The notes under the pieces: generated by a model
The model's input: the letters and a program-made list of their open reading frames with translations, nothing else
Told to the model about the DNA's origin: nothing
Databases searched by the model: none
Part shown: piece after piece, positions 57,012 to 64,000 of the stretch
Layout: every line of letters begins with the position of its first letter
How positions within the stretch are numbered: the stretch's first letter is position 1
Made by a program: the position numbers and the translations under genes
Assembly: GCA_026710795.1 (NCBI GenBank)
Contig: JAPOQK010000030.1
Coordinates: 79,580-143,579 of the forward strand
Source: Candidatus Poribacteria bacterium
Lineage (GTDB): Bacteria; Poribacteria; WGA-4E; WGA-3G
Length of the DNA stretch: 64,000 bases
Reading direction: 5' to 3'

Positions 57012-57087
57012 TTCAGCCCCAGCGGGTCGACAGGTGTATAGTACCCAATGCATAGAATGAACAAGCCCCAGCGGGGCGATAGGTGTC
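57012..57087. repeat. Two copies of an 'AGCCCCAGCGGG-CGA-AGGTGT' repeat
   Basis: The copies start at about 57012 (AGCCCCAGCGGGTCGACAGG) and 57065 (AGCCCCAGCGGGGCGATAGG), about 52 bp apart, and differ at two or three bases. It resembles a short dispersed repeat seen in several unrelated bacterial genomes (recollection). With only two copies and no identical spacer size series it is not a CRISPR. Confidence 0.55.
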
Positions 57088-57096
57088 CAACGGACT

Positions 57097-57194
57097 TGTC
57101 AGAATCGCTGAAGGCACAGAACCCACAGAAAACACAGAAAATTCCCCTACCTTCACCGCCCTCTGCGTCCTCTGTGCCTTCAGCGATTCTGACA
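57097..57194. repeat. Perfect 24-bp inverted repeat
   Basis: The sequence starting TGTCAGAATCGCTGAAGG at 57097-57120 recurs as its exact reverse complement at 57171-57194 with a 50-nt centre. A decayed relative is near 38497-38590. The centre contains further ACAGAAAA/CTCTGCGTCCTCTG sequence. Perfect arms suggest recent spread or gene conversion. Confidence 0.7.
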
Positions 57195-57240
57195 ATCCCG
57201 CAATTCTGACAACTAAAAACTGAAAAACAATCTAAAATCC

Positions 57241-57270
57241 GAAACATACATGAAACATACATGAAACATA
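57241..57270. repeat. 11-bp tandem repeat
   Basis: GAAACATACAT is repeated two and a half to three times (57241-57270), directly upstream of module copy B. It is a short simple tandem array that could vary by slippage. Confidence 0.6.
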
Positions 57271-57274
57271 TTGT

Positions 57275-57660
57275 TCCGACCCTCATGTCCCCCTTCCAAC
57301 CCACCCAACCACGTGTTATAATACTACCACTATGAAAAAACAAAACAATCCACAACACCAACATCACCGTATTCGTAGGTCGGAGCGAGCGAAGCGACCT
57401 CCGACAAATAGCCAAAAAACCGACCAGAACCCAGCACATAATAAAGTTACCAAAATTATTTTTTTTCAACCACAAAAAACCGATAAAAACAACCCGCAAA
57501 CCCAGACGGAAACTAACCTTATACCAATTCTACCAAAAGTTACCGTTATGTCAAAAAAAGTTACCATACGGTAACCTTTTAAGGAGGAATATTCCGATGA
57601 AATTCAATGACATACACAAACAATTCGCCGTCAAATCCTTCGCAAAAATGATGGCACGAT
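57275..57660 (+). repeat. GTTACC module, copy B
   Basis: Matches copy A at 38030-38447 (minus strand) from the CCCTTCCAAC/CACGTGTTATAAT start to the small frame. It differs by an insertion-like segment around 57369-57410 (CGTATTCGTAGGTCGGAGCG and onward) that resembles the palindromic element at 38695. Half-sites GTTACC occur at 57444, 57540 and 57560. The palindrome GTTACCATACGGTAAC spans 57560-57575. Confidence 0.75.
57560..57575. promoter_or_regulatory. Palindrome GTTACCATACGGTAAC, putative operator (copy B)
   Basis: It is the near-perfect counterpart of the palindrome in copy A. It lies 21 nt before the start codon of the downstream frame and overlaps the ribosome site region only slightly. 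A further GTTACC is 20 nt upstream (57540-57545). Conservation of the palindrome between the two copies points to function. Confidence 0.45.
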
Positions 57661-57839
57661 CAGAAACCAAAGTAGGTCAAGATAAGAAAAAGACCAAAAA
57701 AGAGCAAAATAAAAAAAGCATAATTCGCGTCACATTCCTTATCCTGACTGAATTCTTTAAGTCACAGGTGACGTGCAAAACGTCACACTTTATAGCACAT
57801 ACTGATAAACAATGTACCGGTCAGCGTATTCGACGTTGA
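57597..57839 (+). CDS. Small basic protein 'MKFNDIHK', second copy
   Basis: The strong ribosome site AAGGAGG precedes the ATG by 11 nt. The N-terminal 'MKFNDIHKQFAVKSFAKMM' matches the first copy. The remainder, 'DKKKTKKEQNKKSIIRVTF' and onward, is Lys-rich and unlike it. In the 80-residue frame the C-terminal part runs into sequence resembling repeats, so the true gene may end earlier or be broken. The function is unknown. Confidence 0.4.
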   Translation: MKFNDIHKQFAVKSFAKMMARSETKVGQDKKKTKKEQNKKSIIRVTFLILTEFFKSQVTCKTSHFIAHTDKQCTGQRIRR

Positions 57840-57970
57840 TTTGGCTGAATGCCAACAGTGCATTCACAGCGTTGATTTATGGGTGTCGCAAACTTAACCT
57901 AACCTATGAAGATATGCTAAAGTATCAACGTTCGTTCTATAATTATCCAGAAAAGTTGAAAACCAATTAA
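57812..57970 (+). pseudogene. Possible remnant coding frame, 52 residues
   Basis: A frame starting at the ATG at 57812 reads 'MYRSAYSTLIWLNANS' and ends 'YEDMLKYQRSFYNYPEKLKTN'. The C-terminal half looks like real protein (aromatic and charged pattern). The first half overlaps repeat-like sequence, and no ribosome site is visible. It may be the tail of a decayed gene. The call is weak. Confidence 0.25.
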
Positions 57971-58127
57971 CCCTGACTCCGTATATTAAAACTTGACATT
58001 AATTCAGATTTCGTGTAGTTTTTATCAATCATTTCAAACACGCAATAGACATAATTCCTTCGAAAAGAACGGTTCCTAAATCACCATAGGGGAAGGAGTC
58101 TAACAGAAGCAGAACGGAGATTAAAAG

Positions 58128-59528
58128 ATGAGACCTAATATAATTTTAATGATGTGTGATGACCTCGGATATGGAGATGTAGGATTTAACGGAAATGAGA
58201 CAATCAAAACCCCGAATTTAGACCGTCTCGCGAACAACGGAATTCGATTCACTCGATTTTATGCAGGTGGACCCGTCTGCTCCCCAACGCGAGGAACCTG
58301 TTTAACTGGACGACATTATTTTCGATATGGTGTAACGCATGCCAATCGCGGACACCTACCCAAACAGGAAATCACACTGGCGCGAATGCTAAAATCTTAC
58401 GGTTATACAACCGGACATTTTGGTAAATGGCATCTTGGAACACTTGACCCGAATTATTCAGGAAAACCCAATCGTAATCCAGCACGAAATTACGCGCCAC
58501 CGTGGGAACGAGATTACGATGTGTCTTTTGCTACGGAATATGCTGTTCCCACTTGGGATCCTACAGTAGGTGTCCAGAAGAATGAAAGACGTGTGGATCG
58601 ACCTTGGGCATCACCATATTATGAAAATCGAGAACTGGCAACAGAAAATCTTGAAGGATGCGATTCCCGAGTATTGATGGATCGCGCAATTCCATTTATT
58701 GAAAAAGCTGTTGAGAATGTCGAACCGTTCTTTGCCACAATCTGGTTTCACGCACCTCATACCCCTGTTTTTGCTGGACCGGAATATCGCGCAATGTATG
58801 CCGATTACAGTGATAATGAGCAACATTATTACGGTTGTATTACCGCTATAGATGATCAGGTAGGACGATTGTATCACACTTTAGCAGCTTGGGGTGTATC
58901 CCAAAATACCATGATCTGGTTCTGTTCAGATAACGGTCCGGAAGGTCGCACTGGTCGAGATGGACGTAACCGCGGATCAACAGGTGGATTGCGCGGACGA
59001 AAACGATCTTTGTTTGACGGTGGTGTAGGTGTACCTGCGTTATTACACTGGCAAGGACATGCAGAAGCCGGACGCGTGGTGGATATGCCTTGCAGCACGC
59101 TGGACTACTTCCCCACAATCGCTGAAGTAATGGAATTTGAAATGCCAGATAAACGTCCGATTGATGGCATAAATCTTCTACCGACCATTGAAGGAAATAT
59201 GACAGAACGTCCCACACCGATTCCATATCGATTCAATAGTGGAAAAAACGCAATGTTTGGTGCACCGACTATTGCAATGATGGACAACAGGTATAAGTGT
59301 TTGACAAACCTATCAAACAATGGAAATGAAGATTTGTGTTTTGACATGATTGAAGACCGCGAAGAAACAACTAACTTAGCAAATGAACAACCAGAACGGA
59401 TGAGGAAAACTCGCGAGACCCTTCGCGAATGGCTCAATTCATGCAAAAACAGCCACAATGGCGGGGATTATGACGAGGAATTTGAACCGGTCGCGTCATT
59501 TGAAGAAGTCACAGGTGGTTGGCGTTGA
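58128..59528 (+). CDS. Sulfatase (formylglycine-dependent, arylsulfatase family)
   Basis: The 466-residue protein has the sulfatase signature 'CSPTRGTCLTGRH'. Cys51 would be converted to formylglycine by a maturase (not in the window). Metal ligands are Asp11 and Asp12 in 'MMCDDLGYGD', and 'CSDNGPEGR'. 'HFGKWHLG' carries the conserved Lys and His. It would desulfate a sulfated glycan or related ester; no signal peptide is seen. Flanking genes do not form a polysaccharide utilisation cluster. Confidence 0.95.
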   Translation: MRPNIILMMCDDLGYGDVGFNGNETIKTPNLDRLANNGIRFTRFYAGGPVCSPTRGTCLTGRHYFRYGVTHANRGHLPKQEITLARMLKSYGYTTGHFGKWHLGTLDPNYSGKPNRNPARNYAPPWERDYDVSFATEYAVPTWDPTVGVQKNERRVDRPWASPYYENRELATENLEGCDSRVLMDRAIPFIEKAVENVEPFFATIWFHAPHTPVFAGPEYRAMYADYSDNEQHYYGCITAIDDQVGRLYHTLAAWGVSQNTMIWFCSDNGPEGRTGRDGRNRGSTGGLRGRKRSLFDGGVGVPALLHWQGHAEAGRVVDMPCSTLDYFPTIAEVMEFEMPDKRPIDGINLLPTIEGNMTERPTPIPYRFNSGKNAMFGAPTIAMMDNRYKCLTNLSNNGNEDLCFDMIEDREETTNLANEQPERMRKTRETLREWLNSCKNSHNGGDYDEEFEPVASFEEVTGGWR

Positions 59529-59619
59529 AGATGAAACAGGTATTAGCAGAGATATAGTCCCACTCTGGTCTGGGGATGTACTTTCAGATTGATGTGTATT
59601 GTAACAGATACCAGCTTCA

Positions 59620-59765
59620 ACCATTATAGTTGATTGGAAATCTTTCTTCTGTAGGAGCGACCCGGGGAATGCCTAAACGGCATTCATACCGTTGATTTGC
59701 TGGTCGCGATTTGGAGATCGCTCCTATAGAAAATATGTAGCTTTATTTACAAAATTCACTATAAA
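59620..59765. repeat. MITE-like hairpin repeat, copy 5
   Basis: It starts ATTATAGTTGATTGGAAATC and ends TTCACTATAAATAATCC, giving imperfect terminal inverted repeats (TATAGT/ACTATA). The core TGTAGGAGCGACC to GGAGATCGCTCCTATAG is a hairpin enclosing GGCATTCATACCGTTGATTT, the reverse complement of the core in copy 1. It is the most complete copy in the window. Confidence 0.62.
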
Positions 59766-59790
59766 TAATCCTGCCTAATCCATTAGCATC

Positions 59791-59819
59791 TTGACATTTC
59801 GTTATGACTTTGATATGGT
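59791..59819 (+). promoter_or_regulatory. Putative sigma-70 promoter for mutS
   Basis: TTGACA at 59791-59796 and TATGGT at 59814-59819 are separated by 17 nt, about 60 nt before the mutS ATG. A TATAAT sequence at 59826-59831 is farther and less well spaced. Confidence 0.42.
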
Positions 59820-59877
59820 GTTACATATAATATTCTGTATATGGTTCATATTTCTGATATAACACAAGGACATCAAC

Positions 59878-62565
59878 ATGCCAAAGACAAAACAGTCAGA
59901 ACTTTCCTTGATGGAACTATACAAACAGACAAAAAAACAGCATGAAGATGCCATTTTACTCTGTCGTGTAGGTGATTTCTACGAAGCATTTTATGAAGAT
60001 GCGGAGTTAATCGCACGACTACTTGAAATTGCCCTTACCTCACGCAGTCATAAGAATCAAAAAACACCACCACCTCCAATGGCAGGTATTCCACATCATG
60101 CGCTTGACTCCTACCTCTATAAATTAGTTTCTGCAGGACATAAAGTAGCAATATTGGATCAGACTGAGGACGCAAAAGTTGCAAAAGACGAAAATCGATT
60201 AGTAAAAAGAGATGTTGTCCGAGTGGTTACTCCCGGAACTGTCACTGACCCAAAAGTTCTTGAGCATAAATCAAATAATTATCTGATGTCCATATACCAA
60301 CAAAAAGATATGTATGGTATTGCAGTTGCCGATCTATCAACTGGTGAATTTCAGATAACAGAACTTGATGATGCATCTCGGCTTTGGGCAGAAATACACA
60401 GATTTTCTCCGAAAGAATGTCTATTTGCCGAGTCTTATGAAGATGAACAGATGTTAGAGCAGCTAAAAATCGAACTGAAGGTAGTAGTGAACTTTCTACC
60501 TGTCTGGCGTTTTGACTATGATTCTGCACGGGGTGAACTACTATCACATTTCAATACTATTTCTCTTGATGGATTTGGTTGTGAACATCTTGAAACAGCA
60601 GTCTGTGCTGCAGGTGCACTCATCTATTACCTACATGAAACGCAGAAGCAGGAAGTAGAACATATTCTCTCGCTACATTCCTACACATTGTCAGATTTTA
60701 TGGTGTTGGATGCTGATACACAACGCAATCTTGAACTGACTGCATCTATTCGAGATGGTTCTACAAAAGGCACACTACTTGAGGTGCTTGACCAGACTGT
60801 GACCTCTATGGGTGGTAGAAAACTACGACAATGCCTGTTGCAACCGCTACTTGATAGTCAAAACATAGAGGAACGTCTTGATGCTGTTGATGAACTAAAG
60901 ACACAGATAAACCTACAAGAAGAACTACGGGAAGTACTTGGTCAGATGTCCGATATGGAACGACTGATTACACGTATCAGTTTGGGTTCCGTAAATGGAA
61001 GGGACTTACATTCACTAAAAGATTCCCTGGAATTAATTCCTGATGTAAGGACACAACTTCACAATTGCCAAACATCTCTTCTATCATCTCTCAACGCTGA
61101 TTTGAATCCAATGACTACTATAGTAGAATCAATTGAACACAGCATTCACCCTAATCCTCCTGCTACAATACGTGAGGGTGGTGTGATTAACGACGGTTAT
61201 AATGCTGAACTTGATGAACTTCGGCAAATTGTGGGACAAGGTAGAGATTGGATGGCTGCTTTACAGGAAGAGGAACGTAAACGTAGTGGAATTACTTCTC
61301 TAAAGATCGGGTTTAATCAGGTTTTTGGTTATTACATTGAGGTTACAAAACCAAATCTTAACCTTGTTCCAGAACACTATATTCGTAAACAGACATTACG
61401 AAACTCTGAAAGGTTTATAACACCAGAACTCAAGGAACAGGAAGCAAAAGTATTGAACGCAGAGGATCGCATACAATCGCTTGAATACGACCTTTTTTGC
61501 GAGATACGAGATGAAATTGCGGAATCCACAGAAGAAATACAGAAGATTTCAGCGATAATTGCGACGGTTGATGTAATTGCAAACTTTGCTTATTGTGCAT
61601 CAAGATATAATTATGTGAAACCCACAGTAGAAAACTCAGATGAAATTGTCATCCGAGATGGTCGACACCCCGTAGTAGAGCAGATATTCATACAAGAAGG
61701 TTTTGTTCCAAATGACACGAAACTGAACTGTGATGATGAGCAATTACATATAATTACCGGACCCAATATGAGTGGGAAAAGCACATATTTACGGCAAACG
61801 GCACTAATAGTCTTGATGTCGCAGATAGGGAGTTTCGTTCCGGCTTCCGCAGCAAAAATCGGATTGGTAGATAGGATTTTCACTCGTGTGGGAGCATCGG
61901 ATAATCTGGTAATGGGACAAAGTACTTTCCTTGTGGAGATGAACGAAACTGCGAATATACTTAATAATGCTACAAATAAAAGTCTTGTTATTCTGGATGA
62001 AGTTGGACGTGGAACAAGTACATTTGATGGACTCAGTATCGCGTGGGCAGTGTCTGAGTATCTGTTAGATGAGAAAAAAATGGGATCTAAGACACTTTTT
62101 GCAACACATTACCATGAACTGGTGGAACTTGCAAGTAAGTACAAACGGGCAAAAAACTACAACGTTGCTGTTCATGAAGATGGTGAGAAAGTTACCTTTT
62201 TACGCAAGGTTGTCCCGGGGGGTGCAGACCAGAGTTACGGAATACATGTTGCACGTCTTGCTGGATTACCGCATACTGTCATTTCACGTGCCCAGCAAAT
62301 CCTTGAAGTGCTTGAACAACACAATCTCAGCGTTGAAGCAGATGAGGCATCAGAGAAACCTCAGCAAGCAACACAAAAAATGCCGCGACCGAAACGTCGT
62401 GTAACACGAAAAACAATGCAAAGTGATTCCCTTCAGATGGCACTATTCACACCAAAAACGCATCCCCTTGTTGAAGAGTTGCGTCAGTTAGAACTGTCTC
62501 AGTTGACACCATTAGATGCGGTCAACATCCTATATGACTTGAAAGCAAAAGCAGAAGGGTCATAA
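59878..62565 (+). CDS. mutS: DNA mismatch repair protein MutS
   Basis: MutS recognises mismatches and small loops and starts repair with MutL. The 895-residue protein begins at the N-terminal mismatch-binding domain ('GDFYEAF', whose Phe-x-Glu-like contact is in 'FYE'). It continues through connector, lever and clamp domains to the ATPase with Walker A 'TGPNMSGKST' (about residue 627) and 'LDEVGRGTSTFDG'. A short C-terminal tail contains Lys/Arg-rich sequence and a dimerisation-like end ('LRQLELSQLTPLDAVNILYDLK'). The AAGGA ribosome site is present. No mutL is in the window. Confidence 0.98.
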   Translation: MPKTKQSELSLMELYKQTKKQHEDAILLCRVGDFYEAFYEDAELIARLLEIALTSRSHKNQKTPPPPMAGIPHHALDSYLYKLVSAGHKVAILDQTEDAKVAKDENRLVKRDVVRVVTPGTVTDPKVLEHKSNNYLMSIYQQKDMYGIAVADLSTGEFQITELDDASRLWAEIHRFSPKECLFAESYEDEQMLEQLKIELKVVVNFLPVWRFDYDSARGELLSHFNTISLDGFGCEHLETAVCAAGALIYYLHETQKQEVEHILSLHSYTLSDFMVLDADTQRNLELTASIRDGSTKGTLLEVLDQTVTSMGGRKLRQCLLQPLLDSQNIEERLDAVDELKTQINLQEELREVLGQMSDMERLITRISLGSVNGRDLHSLKDSLELIPDVRTQLHNCQTSLLSSLNADLNPMTTIVESIEHSIHPNPPATIREGGVINDGYNAELDELRQIVGQGRDWMAALQEEERKRSGITSLKIGFNQVFGYYIEVTKPNLNLVPEHYIRKQTLRNSERFITPELKEQEAKVLNAEDRIQSLEYDLFCEIRDEIAESTEEIQKISAIIATVDVIANFAYCASRYNYVKPTVENSDEIVIRDGRHPVVEQIFIQEGFVPNDTKLNCDDEQLHIITGPNMSGKSTYLRQTALIVLMSQIGSFVPASAAKIGLVDRIFTRVGASDNLVMGQSTFLVEMNETANILNNATNKSLVILDEVGRGTSTFDGLSIAWAVSEYLLDEKKMGSKTLFATHYHELVELASKYKRAKNYNVAVHEDGEKVTFLRKVVPGGADQSYGIHVARLAGLPHTVISRAQQILEVLEQHNLSVEADEASEKPQQATQKMPRPKRRVTRKTMQSDSLQMALFTPKTHPLVEELRQLELSQLTPLDAVNILYDLKAKAEGS

Positions 62566-62583
62566 TACCATAGAATGTGAATA

Positions 62584-62651
62584 TTGTTCTGTAGCAGGTG
62601 TTAATTACGTCTCTATAACATTTTGACAAGAAACATACTGCTACAGAACAA
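62584..62651. repeat. 14-bp inverted repeat between convergent genes
   Basis: TTGTTCTGTAGCAG (62584-62597) and CTGCTACAGAACAA (62638-62651) are perfect inverted repeats with a 40-nt centre between mutS and the convergent Gfo/Idh gene. It could act as a bidirectional terminator or be a dispersed hairpin. Confidence 0.55.
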
Positions 62652-62661
62652 CTGTACTGTT

Positions 62662-63630
62662 CTATAATGTTACTGATTTTCCTGTCCGAGCACATTCATA
62701 GATAGCCATGTTGAGTGCAACAGATTTTCTGCCTTCATAACCATCAACTGCGGGTGCTGCGTCTTCGTTTATGACCCGTATAGCGTCTTCAATGACATTC
62801 TTGGGATAGGGAGGGAGATCTATCTCAGGTTCTTCGTTTTCAGGGAATTGCCAAACATCTGGTCCACGACCAACAATCCCTGTTTGACCATGAATGTGAA
62901 TCATTGTGACATTTCCACCGGGATATGTTGTCGTTGTCAAAACATGTCCAAGTGCCCCATTTTCAAATTCTAAAATAGCAGATGTCATATCTTCTGTTTC
63001 ACAATTTTCGTGGTCATAAACATCAAAATGCGCACCAATAACACGTTTAACAGGTCCCATAAACCACAACATCATATCAATAGAATGGACACCTTGGTTC
63101 ATGATAGATCCGCCACCATCAAGTTCCCATGTGCCGTGCCAACCGACATAATAACTATCAGGACGTTTCCATTTCATTCGAAGTTCACAGAGAAGTGGCT
63201 TACCAAGTGCACCTTGTTCCAATGCAGCCTTGATTTTCCGATTTTGTCCACCGTATCTTTCACCAAAATCAACGAGTAATTTTACATTATTGTCTTCACA
63301 AGTTTTTATTAGCGAATTGCAATTCTCAACACTAACATCCATCGGTTTTGTTGTAATGACGTGTTTACCACGACGTGCTGCTTCTTCACCAAACTTACCG
63401 TGCAAACCACTCGGTGTCATGATCATTGCAACATCAATGTCATCTCTGTCAAACATCTCCAATGCGTCATCGTGGCTTTCACAACCGAATTTCTCCTCTG
63501 CAGCTTTTCTCCGTTCCGCTTTTAGATCAGCAACAGCGACGAGTTCAGCTCCAGCTGTGTCATGGATAACATTGGAACGATTCATACCCATACCTAAACC
63601 GACAACACCAAAACGTAGAGTATCAGCCAT
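62662..63630 (-). CDS. Gfo/Idh/MocA family oxidoreductase
   Basis: The 322-residue NAD(P)-dependent dehydrogenase has a Rossmann N-terminus ('FGVVGLGMGMNRSNVIHDTAG'), the conserved 'TTKPMDVSVENC' motif with the catalytic Lys, and 'GGGSIMNQGVHSIDMMLWFMG' with the active-site His. It is distinct from the homologue at 18801-19829. An AGGAG ribosome site precedes the ATG. It is a single gene convergent with mutS. The sugar substrate is unknown. Confidence 0.94.
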   Translation of the reverse strand: MADTLRFGVVGLGMGMNRSNVIHDTAGAELVAVADLKAERRKAAEEKFGCESHDDALEMFDRDDIDVAMIMTPSGLHGKFGEEAARRGKHVITTKPMDVSVENCNSLIKTCEDNNVKLLVDFGERYGGQNRKIKAALEQGALGKPLLCELRMKWKRPDSYYVGWHGTWELDGGGSIMNQGVHSIDMMLWFMGPVKRVIGAHFDVYDHENCETEDMTSAILEFENGALGHVLTTTTYPGGNVTMIHIHGQTGIVGRGPDVWQFPENEEPEIDLPPYPKNVIEDAIRVINEDAAPAVDGYEGRKSVALNMAIYECARTGKSVTL

Positions 63631-63820
63631 TAATTTTCCTCCTGATATAGTACATTACTTTGAACAATATTATCGAAATACAAATACTTTAATAATAAAC
63701 AAATAGGCACACATTCGTGAAAGTAAAACATCAGTTCAATATACGGTATTATACCACATACCTGTTCTATGTGAAAAATTATATTTCATTACTAATTGAA
63801 TCTGAGTTGCTACCTATGTA

Positions 63821-63841
63821 GCACAATCTGTTAGATTGTGC
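63821..63841. repeat. 9-bp hairpin GCACAATCT
   Basis: GCACAATCT (63821-63829) and AGATTGTGC (63833-63841) are separated by 3 nt, a compact perfect hairpin. It could be a terminator of a minus-strand gene ending at 63876, or a dispersed repeat. Confidence 0.5.
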
Positions 63842-63875
63842 CTATGGATACGCAAACTGAATGAAGATTAAGTTA

Positions 63876-64000
63876 TTAATTCGGCAATAATCCGACATAG
63901 CGTAGCAATGACTGTGATCCTCCTATGAACTGCGACATAAAGGTAATCACCTTGCTTTTAAGAGTTTTCCAGTCCTCACAAAGACGATGGAGATGCAAAA
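63876..64000 (-). CDS. Partial frame, C-terminal 40 residues of a gene running off the window
   Basis: Read on the minus strand, the frame from 63998 down to the TAA at 63876 is open: 'CEDWKTLKSKVITFMSQF' and 'SQSLLRYVGLLPN'. The other two frames contain early stops. The pattern looks coding and recalls C-terminal tails of DDE transposases of the IS630 type, but this cannot be confirmed from 40 residues. Confidence 0.4.
   Translation of the reverse strand, partial: LHLHRLCEDWKTLKSKVITFMSQFIGGSQSLLRYVGLLPN

Larger units (their letters stand above)
56767..58127. other. Large repeat-rich intergenic region
   Basis: The 1.36-kb gap contains a MITE-like element, a pair of GCCCCAGCGG repeats, a perfect 24-bp inverted repeat, an 11-bp tandem repeat and module copy B with small frames. 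A remnant resembling the inner core of the MITE is at about 57845-57885. A TTGACA hexamer at 57993-57998 lies about 130 bp before the sulfatase start, but its -10 partner is poor. Confidence 0.6.
59529..59877. other. Intergenic region with hairpin repeat and mutS promoter
   Basis: The gap of about 350 bases contains repeat copy 5 and a promoter-like pair upstream of mutS. Nothing else was recognised. Confidence 0.5.
63631..64000. other. Intergenic right edge
   Basis: The 370-base stretch contains a short hairpin and the end of a partial frame on the minus strand. The rest is AT-rich with no recognised gene. Confidence 0.45.

Noticed and set aside
57012..57087. A CRISPR array from the two GCCCCAGCGG repeats
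   Set aside because: Only two copies, with mismatches between them, no leader and no cas genes.

Overview
The window reads as a piece of a bacterial chromosome from an AT-rich member of the candidate phylum Poribacteria, or a close relative. The evidence is content only: many WD40 proteins (one fused to an ECF sigma factor), several phytanoyl-CoA dioxygenase (PhyH) family proteins, Gfo/Idh/MocA oxidoreductases, a sulfatase, a creatininase-family amidohydrolase and dispersed hairpin repeats carrying a 'TGTAGGAGCGAC' core. No rRNA, tRNA, CRISPR array or complete insertion sequence was seen. The taxonomic call is inference; no marker gene search was possible.

Layout. 1-8.8 kb (+): a secreted WD40 protein, then hisI, trpE, trpG and a PP-loop ATPase, then a 986-residue sigma factor-membrane anchor-WD40 fusion. 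8.8-17.7 kb (-): panB, sucD, a GH36/GH27-like glycosidase, a secreted ThuA-like protein, a tiny membrane protein, proS, pgk and sucC. 17.9-29.2 kb (mostly +): PhyH, Gfo/Idh, queF (-), a geranylgeranyl-reductase-family flavoprotein interrupted in frame by TGA, a J-domain protein, a tiny zinc-ribbon membrane protein, creatininase-like, PhyH, sarcosine/N-methyltryptophan oxidase-like, zinc-type dehydrogenase, sixA and a secreted repeat protein. 29.6-37.8 kb: recG (+), an unrecognised conserved protein, smc and comF (-). 37.8-38.9 kb: repeat-rich gap. 38.9-44.3 kb (-): GH32-like glycosidase, tandem-PhyH protein and a polytopic membrane protein. 44.5-54.6 kb (+): adenosine deaminase-like, secreted squalene-cyclase-repeat protein, four tandem MacB/FtsX-type permeases and one MacA/HlyD-type adaptor, with no ATPase. 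54.7-56.8 kb (-): metallo-beta-lactamase and DegT aminotransferase. 56.8-58.1 kb: second repeat-rich gap. 58.1-63.6 kb: sulfatase and mutS (+), Gfo/Idh (-). A partial reading frame runs off the right edge.

The most interesting observation is at 20511-21704. A geranylgeranyl-reductase-family gene starts 52 codons upstream of the uninterrupted open frame and carries an in-frame TGA at codon 46, where relatives have the conserved Cys of the 'PVRCxEG' motif. Directly after the TGA is a 6-bp hairpin with a G-containing 5-nt loop, 19 nt from the TGA, which fits the bacterial SECIS pattern. This is a strong candidate for a selenocysteine-containing geranylgeranyl reductase. I know of no description of one.

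The remaining genes combine housekeeping metabolism (TCA, glycolysis, pantothenate, queuosine, His/Trp, DNA repair and chromosome structure) with a heterotrophic repertoire for sulfated or plant/algal-type glycans and small methylated amines. Two repeat systems stand out: a MITE-like hairpin family, and a duplicated module of about 0.4 kb with GTTACC palindromes that sits in front of a small gene with a strong ribosome binding site.
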